Of a stretch of DNA of 64,000 nucleotides, positions 23,017-34,394 are shown piece by piece; position 1 is the stretch's first letter; every line of letters starts with the position of its first letter. The DNA is from Ulota crispa. Taxonomy: Eukaryota > Streptophyta > Bryopsida > Orthotrichales > Orthotrichaceae. The notes beneath the pieces were generated by a model that was not told the DNA's origin, searched no databases, and worked only from the letters and a program-made list of their open reading frames with translations. The stretch lies in the NCBI GenBank assembly GCA_963920765.1, contig OY987244.1, positions 4,900,501-4,964,500 on the forward strand, read 5' to 3'. A program made the translations under genes and the position numbers.

Positions 23017-23769
23017 CCCCCAAGTGCCTAGCCATTTTCACCAAAATTAAGGTTTTGGGAGACCTACAACTTTGATGTATTGTATCTCAGTCAATCGGAT
23101 GATCCACAAAAAGTGACCATTGGAAATGGTGGAACACCTACTCAAAAACTAGCTTGCAAATTTTGGGAACAATTGACCATTGGAGATGGGAGATTATAAC
23201 ATTTGATCAAACAACATGTGTTGACAAAATCTCATTTTTTGGTAGGTAGTTGCCATTTGATGATTTTTACAAAATTCGATAAGCCCTTGATTCATCTCGA
23301 TTTTTGTGAGTAGCAAGATTAGATGTGAATGAACACACTTGCAAATCATTGAAGGTTTTACTTCTTTTTATGTCAAGTTTTAGGGCTTCAAAATACTGTT
23401 GCACGGAAAATGATGACTAGCACAATTGGTGAGGGTTGCCACAATAAGAGTTTAAAACATGTTTGAACCCTTGCCAACAAATTTCCCACTACCACAAAGC
23501 ACACACAAAGAAGCTTGCAAAGGATATTGATCAGTTGCAGCTTGTAAAACATTGTTTGCCACCACGCCTTGTATGGTGTTTCACCTAATCAAGTCTCTTG
23601 AGGCACTTGTACAACATTTGGCTTGCCTTGCCATTAGTTCAATAGCATGAACAACTTGAATGCCTTCATAATTATAGTTTATAGCAAGATGAAAAATTTA
23701 GATCCAGAGCCTCAAACAAGCCTTTGAAATCATGCTAGGACACTTTTGGTCCTTTGGGGTGTTCAGGGG
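23017..23769. mobile_element. TTAA element, subfamily with CCCCCAAGTGCC end
   Basis: 753 bp. Left: TTAA (23013-23016) then CCCCCAAGTGCC. Right: GGTGTTCAGGGG then TTAG, a decayed TTAA. It lies 40 bp after the previous element. Confidence 0.65.
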
Positions 23770-24096
23770 TTAGGGAATCCCCAATCTAGCCAGGAAAATA
23801 GCCCCGGGAACTTTGTCAAACCTTGTCTGACTCTGCATCAGTTTGTAGAGCAGGGGCATTTCCCTAGTCTAGTAGCCTCAATGCAAACAAGTTTTGACAC
23901 TCACTAACCACAAATTTTTAATAGTTTATGTTATTTTTAAGTGCTTATGTGAGGAGACTCATGTAAGAAAATATTTAAATTGCATGAAACTACATCAAAG
24001 TCATAGCTGGAGTGGTATGTAGGACTCTCCAAATAGTGAAAATATGCAAGGGAGGGGCTCTTATGTGGGGAGCCTTGAAAAATGCAATTACAATTA

Positions 24097-24498
24097 AGGT
24101 AGGCGCACCCATATGCGTGGAAATAAGGGTTTTGGAGTAGGTAAAACAATTGACTAACTTTGAAAAAAAATACCGTAAGTTAGGAAATGGAAACCAAAAA
24201 TATTGGCATCAATTTCAATTGCAAGGTTCCAACTGCAAGCATTTGTTCACAAAGATTTTTCAAAGTTTAAAATCACTGAAATTGTAAGAACCATGTGTAA
24301 GAGATGCTAATCACAAGGCTTGTTAGTTCTTAAATAGTGAGATGGGTACTCAAAACCTCATGCTAGTCACCCACAACCATCACTTCATCACCCATAACCA
24401 TCACTCCATCACCCACAACCATTTGTTTTTTTATTGATTAGCCCTATCACTTTCAGGTGACGAACATGAGGACACAACGCTTATGGATGCTGCTACCT
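24097..24498 (-). mobile_element. AGGTAG-TIR miniature element, copy b
   Basis: 402 bp, inverse of 1005-1400 along its full length and clearly closely related. Flanked by TA (24095-24096, 24499-24500). Confidence 0.85.
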
Positions 24499-24500
24499 TA

Positions 24501-24990
24501 ACTGATGTATTGAAGCCCATAGTTTTGCTCAAGCCCTGTTTAACACTCGACAAGCTTTTGCCTGCCTGTGTTGCGGTGGATTGGGGATGCTCTTAGTAAA
24601 CCCTCCCAAGTCCCAAGTTTTAGATCGCCCAATGTTTGAATGTACCCCTACCGGCTACCTGTAGTATAACTCCTGTATTCCAGGGTAATTCCTGATGCGG
24701 GGCAGTAGGGGGCAGCAGGGGCAGCAAAGCGAACAAACTTAACCAGGGGTCCGTAAACTGTAAAGTGCAGGTTTAGAGTGGTGGTCCGTGCTGCAGGTGA
24801 AGATCCGGAGAAACCCTTGGCATATTCTTTTCTTTTCCTTTGGAGAGGGGTGCACTGGCGCACTGGTGCTGTGAGTCTGTGACTGCTGTCTGCCCCAGCC
24901 CCCAAGGCGTCCCATCCAAGATTCCTTTTTTTTCTGTTGGGTCTCCGGCGGACTGATGATCCCTGACAAGGGGACCCCTTTCCAGATTCT
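24501..24990. other. GC-richer unique island between two elements
   Basis: Not repeated elsewhere in the window. A minus-strand frame of 157 codons crosses it into the next element, with no recognisable product. Possibly ancestral intergenic DNA or a gene relic. Confidence 0.4.
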
Positions 24991-24991
24991 A

Positions 24992-25853
24992 CAGTACCCT
25001 CGAGCAATGTTACGTAAACCCTATTTCTGCATTCCAAATAAGTTTGAATAACAAAAAGTATAAATGGCATTTTAATCTCATATTGTTGGTATCTGATTCT
25101 CATGCCATCCCAATCAAGCATACCAATTTTTGATTACTAAAAATCAAAATTTTATTTTTGGTAAATTATTTTGTGTCAAAATCATGGTTTTACAAGAAAG
25201 TTTATTAAAACATATTGATGATGAATTTTTGAGATTTGATTGCATGGATATGTAGGAGACATTCATACGCGCATATATCCTTCTAACAAACATCTACAAA
25301 ATTCAAAATTTTGTCAATAGAGGTGAGAATGCTGGAGTGATCATGACCAAATTTAGTAAACTAAATATCTCTATTTTAAATTAGCTTTTAGCAAAACAAA
25401 CATACCATCATGCTCAAAAGTGAAAATTTAATCATTATGTATGGGTCAATTAACACAATTTAATTACCATTAAAAATTATCTAGTTTACTAAATTTGGTC
25501 ATGATCACTCCAGCATTCACACCTCTATTGGCAAAATTTGAACTTTTTGTAGATGTTTGTTAGAAGGATATATGCGCGTATGAATGTCTCCTACATATCC
25601 ATGCAATCAAATCTCAAAAATTCATCACAAATGTGTTTTAATCAACTTTCTAGTAAAACCATGATTTTGACACAAAAGATTTACCAAAAATAAAATTTTG
25701 ATTTTTAGTAATCAAAATTTGGTATGCTTGATTAAGACGGCATGAGAATCAGATACCAACAATATGAGATTAAAATGCCATTTATATTTTTTGTTATTCA
25801 AACTTTTTTGGAATGCAAAAACAAGGATTACGTAACATTACTCAAGGGTACTG
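24992..25853. mobile_element. Long foldback element, TA-flanked
   Basis: 862 bp with inverted arms of about 375 bp (24992-25367 and 25481-25853) around a ~113 bp spacer. Ends: CAGTACCCTCGAGCAATGTT versus CAGTACCCTTGAGTAATGTT. TA on both sides (24990-24991, 25854-25855). CAGTA-type ends with TA suggest Tc1/mariner ancestry. A decayed single arm is at 59712-59991. Confidence 0.85.
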
Positions 25854-26183
25854 TACACTAAAGTCTAAACGTTTTGGAGGTTCTCAAAATGTACGTTAAA
25901 AACGGTACAATTTTAGGAGCAAGCTGGCAATCATCCACTGAAACATTCCATTTAACTTAGACAAACTGCCGATGAACTTCTTGGAATTAATTGCAATAAG
26001 TTAGAGAGCAAGACGCTTTTTACGAAACATAACTAACAAGGAGTTGTTGAACCAATTATCTGCAAACCAAATTTCCTTCAAAAAAAAAAAAAAAAAATGG
26101 GTAGTTGTCAGGTTTACCGCATCATTCCAAATTCCAAAAATGCAAAGACGTGTTATAATGTGCAATCTAGAAGATGACAAGTA
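25854..26183. other. Intergenic spacer
   Basis: No gene recognised; a poly-A run at about 26080-26097. Confidence 0.5.
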
Positions 26184-26482
26184 GGGTGCTCTAAAAGCGA
26201 CCTGGTTCTAAAAGCGATCTCTAAAACAGAGGTACATTTTTTGTTTTTCCAATGTACCTAAGATGTACATTCTAGGAGAGGGTTGCTTTTAGTGACCACT
26301 GGGTTTCAACTTGATAAATTCATAACTAATTCTACAAAGATCCAAAAAATATGAAACAACTTGAATTAGATGCCAATTCCATTGTTCTTCCTACCAAAAT
26401 TTACTAAAAATTATTTCAAAGAGTTTAACTTCTTCCCAAATGCAATCAGCTCTTAAAGTGACGCTTTTTGGGCCTCCTACCT
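26184..26482. mobile_element. AGGTAG-TIR element, diverged copy i
   Basis: The right end GGCCTCCTACCT with TA (26483-26484) is intact; the left end GGGTGCTCTAAAAG is diverged. It shares the internal TATGAAACAACTTGAATTAG-type block (inverted) with copies at 9037, 12170 and 15016. Confidence 0.6.
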
Positions 26483-26484
26483 TA

Positions 26485-27878
26485 TGTCCAATTACAAGTT
26501 TTGGACTACAAATCTACCATTGCATTCATAATGTTACGGATGTATATTGTTCAACAATTCAACACTTTTTCAAACATTGAATTAGGACTAAAACTCTACT
26601 CATTTCACACGAGTTTCTTTCCTTTTCCATTCCTAATAATAATACAGTGACAGTGGCAGCTTTTGAAAGGGCCATATTTTGAATTATGATAGTTTATTGT
26701 TGAGCCAAAACGCACTTGTATGGTTTGAACTATACACTATTTGCAAAACTTTTTGGGAGATATATGCCTCCATGTATGCTAGAAAATCAACACAAGGATC
26801 CAATATCTAATGGATGAAATGGTCAAAGTTATGTATGTAGAAGACGCATTCATTTGTCATTCAAAAATTGAAAGTTCAATCTTCAAAGGGTCGAGAGCTT
26901 AAGACAAAATGTACAGATTTTGAATAACAAATGAATGCAGACACATCACATACACATTCAAAACAACATTTTTCAAGGGGATGCTGAATCGTGAGCAGGA
27001 ATCCATGATCTGTGAGCTAGGAATTTTTTTTTTTTTATCAAAGCATTCAATTTTACTTATAATTGTGTACATAGGACCTTATAATAGTGCAATATAAATG
27101 TTCACTCTTGAAAAAATTGCTATTTTTTAGTTTTTTCATTGATTTTAAGCTCATAATTGATTCCCACTCACAAAATCTTGGCTCACCGCTCATGAGCTCA
27201 CTATTTTACGCTCACAAAATAGCGTCGTCTACCCTTTCCAGCCATCCAAAATGTTGTTCGGTGTAAGTTAGGAGTGAACTTCTGGAAACGCTCTTGCCCA
27301 GTCGTGGAATGTGTGTGGGGGAGGTTGGTTACCAACACCCCAGTCACCTTTGAAGCTTCCAAGTCTCTTTCATAACAAACGTAACATGATTTCATCCTAG
27401 TTTCTCATTTCAAGAGAAACCCAATCTGAGTGCTGCTCAAGCAACAGCTGTCTTATGAATAATTCAACAGGTATCATTAGATTTTAAATGGTGATAAACA
27501 TAAATAAATAAATGTACCATATAACTTTCTTGTTGGGTTCCAAGAATCATTCTCCACAACATTGGCAAATGTGCGTGGCGGGGTACCCCGGAGTTTGCAA
27601 ACACGGTTATTTGCAAGGGTGTCATTCAGCACTTCTACTGTGGGAATGTATTGTGCCGGCTTTACCGTTGGGGACCGCCCACTGGACACGTGGGCTTCAC
27701 TCATTTCTAGTGGTTGTTAATTAACAGATGCCCTAGCAGTTGGCAACTTGGCAGTTGGCATGCCTGTGGCCGGCATTTGATTTTCATGAGCCTGGCCATT
27801 GGCCATCACCAGAGTTTTCTTTTGTTTTGTTTTTTTGTTGGTAGAGGAGATTAGGTATATGGTAGTATGCCAAGTTAA
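26485..27878. other. Intergenic DNA, no gene recognised
   Basis: AT-rich until about 27190, then a GC-richer unique island (27190-27800) with no recognisable product on either strand. Confidence 0.45.
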
Positions 27879-28807
27879 CCCCTACAGGCCGAAACCCCTC
27901 TTTTTTGTGTGAAAGTCACTGAAAACTGTCACTTTTGGGGGAATAAGTAGATTGGTAGGGAAAAAAAAAAAAAAATGGAAATCCAACTATAAGATCTTGC
28001 CCTAGACTATGGGAGGTACTTGTAGGAAAAAAATCAGCTCATTCTAGAAGTATACAAGTGAGATATTGACATCTAAAATGAACAAAAAAAAAAACAACCT
28101 TGTTGCCCAAAAATTTCAAAAGCCTTTGACAACTCCTAAATCAAAAAAATTGCTCTATGCAAAGTTGAGGTTTTTTTTCCCATGTAAAAGACCAAGTTAG
28201 GTATGTGTGGGAGAATCTTCAAATGAATTGGAGCATGAATCACACTTTGTAAATTCTTGCAATGCTGCAAGGCCATGAAATTTGCATATACACGAGGCAA
28301 AATCAGAGGATTTTTGTAAAATTGAGAAATCTGAATTACTTTGATCCATATGGCAGAAACCAAGGAATCTTAATCTACTACAACTTGGAAAAAAAAGTCA
28401 AAGAACAAATACAAAAAGAGCTAAAAAAAGTAGAGCAACAAATTTTACAAGGGGCAAAAAAAATGGAGGTTTGGGAGTCCCATACCTGCAACAAACTAAA
28501 ACTTCTCATAACTTTCATCTCATCAACCAAAATTGAATGATTCAAAGCTTCCCACATGTATAAAAATCTAAAGAACCAATTTCATGTTTTAATTTTAAAA
28601 AATTGTAATTTTTTTTTGCTTCACGATTCTCCCTTATTTTTCAATTATTCATGCATAACTTCTTCAATACATGTCGGAACGAAGAAGATGTTAGATGCCC
28701 ACATAGATCTTTGAATTCCTATCTTCTATAAAAATTTCAAAAAATCACATTAAATAGTTGCCTAAAACCCAACTTGGCCCCCAAGGGACCACTTGGGCCT
28801 TTAAGGG
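27879..28807 (-). mobile_element. TTAA element, ~930 bp family, copy 3
   Basis: 929 bp between two TTAA (27875-27878, 28808-28811). Starts CCCCTACAGG; ends GGGCCTTTAAGGG. Inverse orientation relative to 3341-4275. Contains the family's AAATCCAACTATAAGATCTT block. Confidence 0.85.
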
Positions 28808-28811
28808 TTAA

Positions 28812-29577
28812 ATTGCAATGGTTTTTAGCACTTGCATCATGTGTACAGTATTTTGACTAATTTGTACATACCACCTCAAGAATCAAGTCAATGTACACAC
28901 TAAACTTTGGATCTATGCATTTCAACATTCAAATGGAGCTTTACTCTTGATTTTGTTGGTGCGATGTATTACTTCAAGGTAGCTATAGAGTTTTCATGTT
29001 TAAAGTTTATTACTTTTTACCATTCACATTTCTAAGTTAATTTTTTGAGATGATTAGTTTCCAAGAAAAACTATCCAAAATAACAAAAATATGTCCAAAT
29101 CAACATGGCTAAATTTACAAAAATTGTCCAGTTTTTTATTATTTTGGACATATTTAGTCAATTCGGACATGTCAATTAAGAGACAATGTCGTGTAGCGAA
29201 TAGGCACATGGATTCATTTGTAGAGGTCAGTGTAGGTGTACCCACGCATGTTCAAAAGGTGTAGTTATCCCGCAAGAGTATGAATGGGTTGGTTTTGCTA
29301 CAGTACTGGGTCGGTGTTTGCAGCAGTGCCATAGTTTGAAGGCCCATGCTTTCCTGCCTGGGAAATGCTGCCTTCACGAGCCTTGAAAGCCTACTTCATC
29401 CGTTCACGAGGAGGCTTATCATCACCCTTCGGCATCTTTCCCAGCATGTTTCATCTTTCGAGAACGCTTTTCAGGAGCACTCCGGGAATGGCATTCTGGC
29501 TAGCAAGAGTTGCCGTGCAAGGCTTTTTATCATTTTCATTAACTATGGCATTGCAGAATGCGATCTTTGCTACACTG
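28812..29577. other. Intergenic spacer with a unique GC-richer island
   Basis: 29280-29577 is GC-richer and unique in the window. Two overlapping plus-strand frames of about 80 codons are open here; neither is recognisable. Confidence 0.4.
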
Positions 29578-30791
29578 AATATTGCATTTAGGCTGCCTTG
29601 ACAATTAGGTTGCCTTACTTTTGAAAATTATGTTATACTCATCACTGGTCACTTGGAGGTGCATATAACTCTCTAAAAATTTGGATTTTACATGGTTTAC
29701 TATTTGGAAGCTACTTGTTTGTTGTTCTGCAGCTTAGTTGTTGTTGCTAAACCTTTTAAAACTTGTTTATTGCAGTAATTATAGCCGAAGATTACTCTAG
29801 TAGCAATAAATATTTAACCCCTAAATCCTTGTGGCCTTTATTTTGTCAAAAGACACTCAAAACTGCCACTTCTATTGCAAAGAGTAAAAAAGTTTGAAAA
29901 TTGTTCTTTTTGCATATCTAACCGTAGGATCTTGTACTAGACTAGTATAAGAATGTGGAAACAAAAATTCAAAAACTTTGACCGCATAGATTGCAAGATA
30001 TTTGTGTTTAAAGTGTCAAAAACAAACTTTTTTTCACCTTGAAAAACTAGATTATTTGACTTTGATCTTTTTTAACTTCAAGTTTTTGCACCACAGAGTT
30101 TTGGGTTTTATTTTTCAATGGTGAAAAATTGAGTTGAGAATCTTTGAAAAAAATCAAAACAAAAAGTACTTAATTTTCATTCTTTAAAAAAACATTAGGT
30201 AGAAGAAGGTATGAGACTGAACAAAAACTCAAATTGTTAATAACCCTGCAATGGAATTGAAATGCAATAATCCCAATGGTGAGATTGTTCTAGAAAGCAA
30301 AATTCACCTTTTGCAATAATGTTTTTTGAAAAAATGTTAAAATTTCATTCAAAAAAGAATTTTACAAGTTATTTTTTCAAAAAGATGCTTGAGATGCCCA
30401 AAAAACAAGATTGTTCATAACTTTCTCATAACTAGTCCAAATGGAATGAATCAAAGCTTCAAATGTAGGAAAAACTGTAACCTATGAGAAGAAAAAATCA
30501 AAAAAATCAAAATAAAAATGTAAAAAAAAAATTCTGCTCGATCTCCATAAATTTTTGCTTATCTAGGCATAACTTTTGCTTTTGGTTATAGATTGGAATA
30601 AAAATTATATTCCCCAAAAGCTAACATGTTTTTCTATTTACAAAAAAAGTTTCAAAATTTCAAGACAAAAATTGAGGCCGTAGGTACCTGCCCAAAATCC
30701 CATTTGTCCCTCAAGGGGACACTCAGGGATTTAGGGGTTAAATAGTGTAAGATGTCAAGAAATTAGTATGGGGCAACCTAAATGCAATATT
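29578..30791 (+). mobile_element. AGGTTGCC miniature element interrupted by a TTAA element
   Basis: Ends AATATTGCATTTAGGCTGCC and, complemented, AATATTGCATTTAGGTTGCC: a 20-base inverted repeat with one mismatch. Removing the 920 bp insert plus one TTAA leaves about 290 bp, as in the copies at 15335 and 34033. Confidence 0.8.
29818..30737 (-). mobile_element. TTAA element, ~930 bp family, copy 4 (nested)
   Basis: 920 bp between TTAA at 29814-29817 and 30738-30741. Starts CCCCTAAATCC; ends GGGATTTAGGGG. Inserted in the AGGTTGCC element; the empty site is visible at 15552-15575. Confidence 0.9.
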
Positions 30792-31174
30792 TTGTGTAGA
30801 GTGACAAAGCTTTTTGCATCCATGAAAATGGATACCATGTGCAAAATATGGATGAAGACTCAAAATTTCCTCAATATAGTCCACTTCATCTAATAGAGCA
30901 ATTTAGCATCTCAAGAGAGATTTCATGTATAGTACTAGTCAAAAAAGATAGGTAGAAACTCAAATTTAGCAAAAATAATGTGTTTCTTGAAATTTCAAAA
31001 TGCAATAAAATGATCCAAGTTCTAAACTATTATCTTGATATTTTCTAAAAATAAAATGCATTATCTATTTAATGTACTTTACAATTTGGAATTTGAGTCA
31101 TTATTGCATCTACAATTGTATTTTGAAAGTGAAAGAAGAGTATCAAATCTTTCTTAACTGGTACTGTACATTCA

Positions 31175-31420
31175 ACAGTGCAGGTTGTCTTGACAATGAG
31201 ATTGCTTTACTTAGGAAAGTTACCTCATGACTCATTGTTTGGCCCCTTGGAAGCGTATGCAACTCTTTAGACATTAGGGTTTCACATGGTTTACGGCCTT
31301 GATGACATTAGTTTGTCCTTCTGTAGCATTGTTGTTGTCAAACCCTTATTGTTAATATAAATAATTTATTGCAACAACAATTGATGTATCATCAGTAAGT
31401 ATTCATATAGTGTAACTTTC
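31175..31420 (+). mobile_element. AGGTTGCC element, partial copy
   Basis: GCAGGTTGTCTTGACAATG... through AAGTATTCATATAGTGTAAC follows the same order as 29578 and 15335, but the right terminus is missing or diverged. Confidence 0.55.
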
Positions 31421-31472
31421 CTAAACAAAAAAAGAAATAATTTATTGCCAAAGATTCACTTCAAATTTTTTA

Positions 31473-31879
31473 GGGAATGACTAGGGGGACACCCCCCAGT
31501 TGCTATGTGGACACCCCCTATAGTCCAACTTATTAAATTTGAGATTATTATTACGTTGAAATATGACACAAAATCAAAACAATATTTTAGCGCACATTTG
31601 CGTTTATAAGTGTTTTGAACATACAATAAACATGTCTCATTTGTGACATGGTTAAGAGCTTTACCACTTGCTCCCTTCATTTGTAAGTTTAACTCTTGAG
31701 ACCATGTCACAAATGAGACATATTTGTTATATGTTTACAACCCTTGTACATGCAAATGTGAGCTAAAATATTGTTTTAATATTATTTCATATTTCAACGT
31801 AATAATCATCTCCAATTTAATAGGTTGAACTATAGAGAGTGTCCATGTAGCAACCGGGGGGTGTCCCCTAGTCATTCCC
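31473..31879. mobile_element. Foldback element with 180-bp arms
   Basis: 407 bp. Arms 31473-31652 and 31700-31879 are inverted copies around a 47 bp spacer; both begin GGGAATGACTAGGGG.ACACC. Flanks are T/A-rich (ATTTTTTA / ATTTTTAT), so an 8-9 bp target duplication is possible but uncertain. Confidence 0.8.
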
Positions 31880-32500
31880 ATTTTTATGGCTTTCGAGCAA
31901 AATCAAATTGCACGAAAAGGGAATCCTGCTGCCTTGTATAATACTTTGTACTCTTGCAGCAGCTGAATTGTTTGGGAATACAAGTAGTAGAACAACAAAC
32001 TCTGACCAACGTGAACAGCATGTCTGTTTTGGATTCAGTGATTCGATTCTTATAGCCGAGCCACGTGGGCTTGGAACTGGTACCTTATCTGCCTTTTACG
32101 GGGAAAAAAAATTGTATTAAAAATTTAACGTGTCCAAGGAATCTTTCCTTTTTCGTTGGTCACATGGCGGTGATTCCACAACAAGTATCATTTTTCTCTC
32201 TTGACAAACTTTAGACGTTTTGTTTGAGGTTTACTTCATAAGTCCACAAGGCCTGAGATTGTTGAGCAATCCCAAAAAAAAATCTTGGCTTTGCCAATTA
32301 TGTATGACAATGTGACTGTTCAAATGCCTTAAACAAGATTAGGGTTTGAAAAAGTACCAAATGAACCAAGGCATGACTGCATGAGCACCTAATCGTGACG
32401 TTCACCCAATTTTGGTATTGGCCCTAATTGTACACATTGCCACTTTCAGTACCACACGGTGCAGTGCAATTGGATACCCTATTTTTCATTTGCTTTTCAA
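31880..32500. other. Unique intergenic DNA
   Basis: GC-richer to about 32110. No product recognised in a 70-codon plus-strand frame. Confidence 0.45.
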
Positions 32501-33968
32501 CCCCTAAAGTACCATTGTATCTTTGGGGGATAAATGAGATTTAGGGCATGTACCATTATTTGTACTGGTTTGTATGATTTTTTGAAACATTTATGGAGAG
32601 TGAGGATTCCAAAAACCTACATGAACATCTAAATTTTTTTTCATTTCAACATCCAACAAAGAAGTTATGCAATAATTTTCAAAACTAAGAGAGGAGGGGT
32701 AGTGAGGGCAAGGCCTCTCCTTGGTAAGTGAGTGTTGCTTTCAAACAGAGTCAATCCTTAACCCCTAAGCGCCCAATCGATCATTTTCTAGTTGCTGTCC
32801 TTTTATTTATTTTTGGATTGCTCAAGACAGAAAAAAAAAAACCAATTTTTTTTTGTAATAGAAAATCAAGTCTACTTTCCAACTTAACTTGAATCATGTC
32901 AATCCAAGTTAAACTCCATGAAGGAGAATTTTTCAAAGTCAAACACTTCAATATTTGCTAGTGTTGTAAAATTTACTATTTCGGGAAACTAATGATGTTC
33001 TCTCATTCCAAAAGATTGCATTTTTTAGGTTTAAGATAGAATTCCTATTTTTAACCAATCATACCAAAATTTGAAATCTATGAGAAAAATTTGTAATTTT
33101 GGTGAATATTAAATGGTAAATGCTTTTAAATTCATTGCATAAAAATCAAATTTTTTTTAGTGTTTGACTATATGGATAATTACTAAACATTCTAATTCTT
33201 ATTTTTTCTTTTGAAGCAAATTTCATCGAAGTTACAAAAATACCATTTTGTAACACATCTATGATTTGCCCTTACCCCCTTGGGCCTTTAGGGGTTAAAG
33301 ACATAAGGTATGTCCACTTGGGCAAAGGGGAGTGGAGTGGAAGGGGCTTGTTTTGGGAGACTTCCAACCCTCCATTCCTTCAACTCCTTGTAAAATTTGG
33401 TACTTTAGTTTTTTTAATGGTTTGTGTATTTGTTCTTTAAATTAGTTTTTTCCAAGCTGTAGTAGGTAAAGATTCCATGGTTTTAACCATTTCAATCAAT
33501 AGAATTAGAATTAGAATTTCACAAAAGGCCTCCAATTTTGCCAAGTGTATTTGCAAATTTTGTGACCTTCTTGCATTCAAATATTTTTTGAAGTATGTTG
33601 CACACCTCCAATTCATTTGAAATTCTCCCACACACACCCAACTTGGTCTTCTACATAGAGCAATTAGACTTCAACTTTGTGTAGAGTTGTTTTTGACTAC
33701 AAGAGTGGTCAAAGGCATCTTAAAGTTTTGGGTTGGAAGGAAAAAACTTTTTGTTTTTAGTTTGGATGTTAGTATCTCTCTTCTTCATTTGAAACAAGTT
33801 GATTTTTCCTTGCAAGTACCTCTTGTAAAAGCACCTATTATAATCTTGAGGAAGATCCTATGGTTGGATAATTTCAAAAAAAACTTTTTTCCTACTTTTC
33901 AACTCATTTCCCTAGAATTAGCAATTTTCAATAACTTTTATAGAAAAATGGACTTGGTCCTTTAGGGG
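32501..33968 (+). mobile_element. TTAA element, ~930 bp family, copy 2 (interrupted)
   Basis: Starts CCCCTAAAGTACC after TCAA; ends GGTCCTTTAGGGG before TTTA. Collinear with 3341-4275 at both ends. Subtracting the inner element plus one TTAA leaves 931 bp, the family length. Confidence 0.8.
32762..33294. mobile_element. TTAA element nested in copy 2
   Basis: 533 bp between two intact TTAA (32758-32761, 33295-33298). Ends CCCCTAAGCGCCCAA and, complemented, CCCCTAAAGGCCCAA. Younger than its host copy. Confidence 0.85.
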
Positions 33969-34032
33969 TTTAGAACTTTACACATGGTGTGCATGACGGT
34001 TGTTGGTATTCAAAGAAGGTACACTAATTAGT

Positions 34033-34309
34033 GCAATTAGGTTGCCCCACACTAATTTCTTGAAAATTTACACTAAATATATACCTATTGCTACTACAAT
34101 AATTTGCATCAATGGTTATTACAACAAACAAATTTTAACAACAATGAAGATTTGGTTATAACAATGAGTGTGCGGAAAAGAATTAGCACCATCTAAGTTG
34201 TAAATCATGTAAAATCCAAATATTTGGAGATTTGCATGCAGCTCCAAGTGCTCAAGCAATGAGTCTTGAAATAAGGCAACCCAATTGTTAAGGCAACCTA
34301 AATACACTA
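34033..34309 (-). mobile_element. AGGTTGCC element, inverted copy
   Basis: From AATTAGGTTGCCCCACACTA to AAGGCAACCTAAATAC. Inverse of 29578-30791 minus its insert. Confidence 0.7.
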
Positions 34310-34394
34310 TTTAGTGTAGAGAATTCACTACAATAGGAAACTTCACATTGATTCCAAACTTTTTCCAAGAGGAAATAGATTCTATAATGGAATA

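Noticed and set aside
24648-25121. 157-codon minus-strand frame
   Set aside because: Runs from a unique island into the arm of the foldback element, so it cannot be one conserved gene.
27190-27800. Gene in the GC-richer island
   Set aside because: Frames of 60-75 codons only, no recognisable domain and no plausible splice chain.
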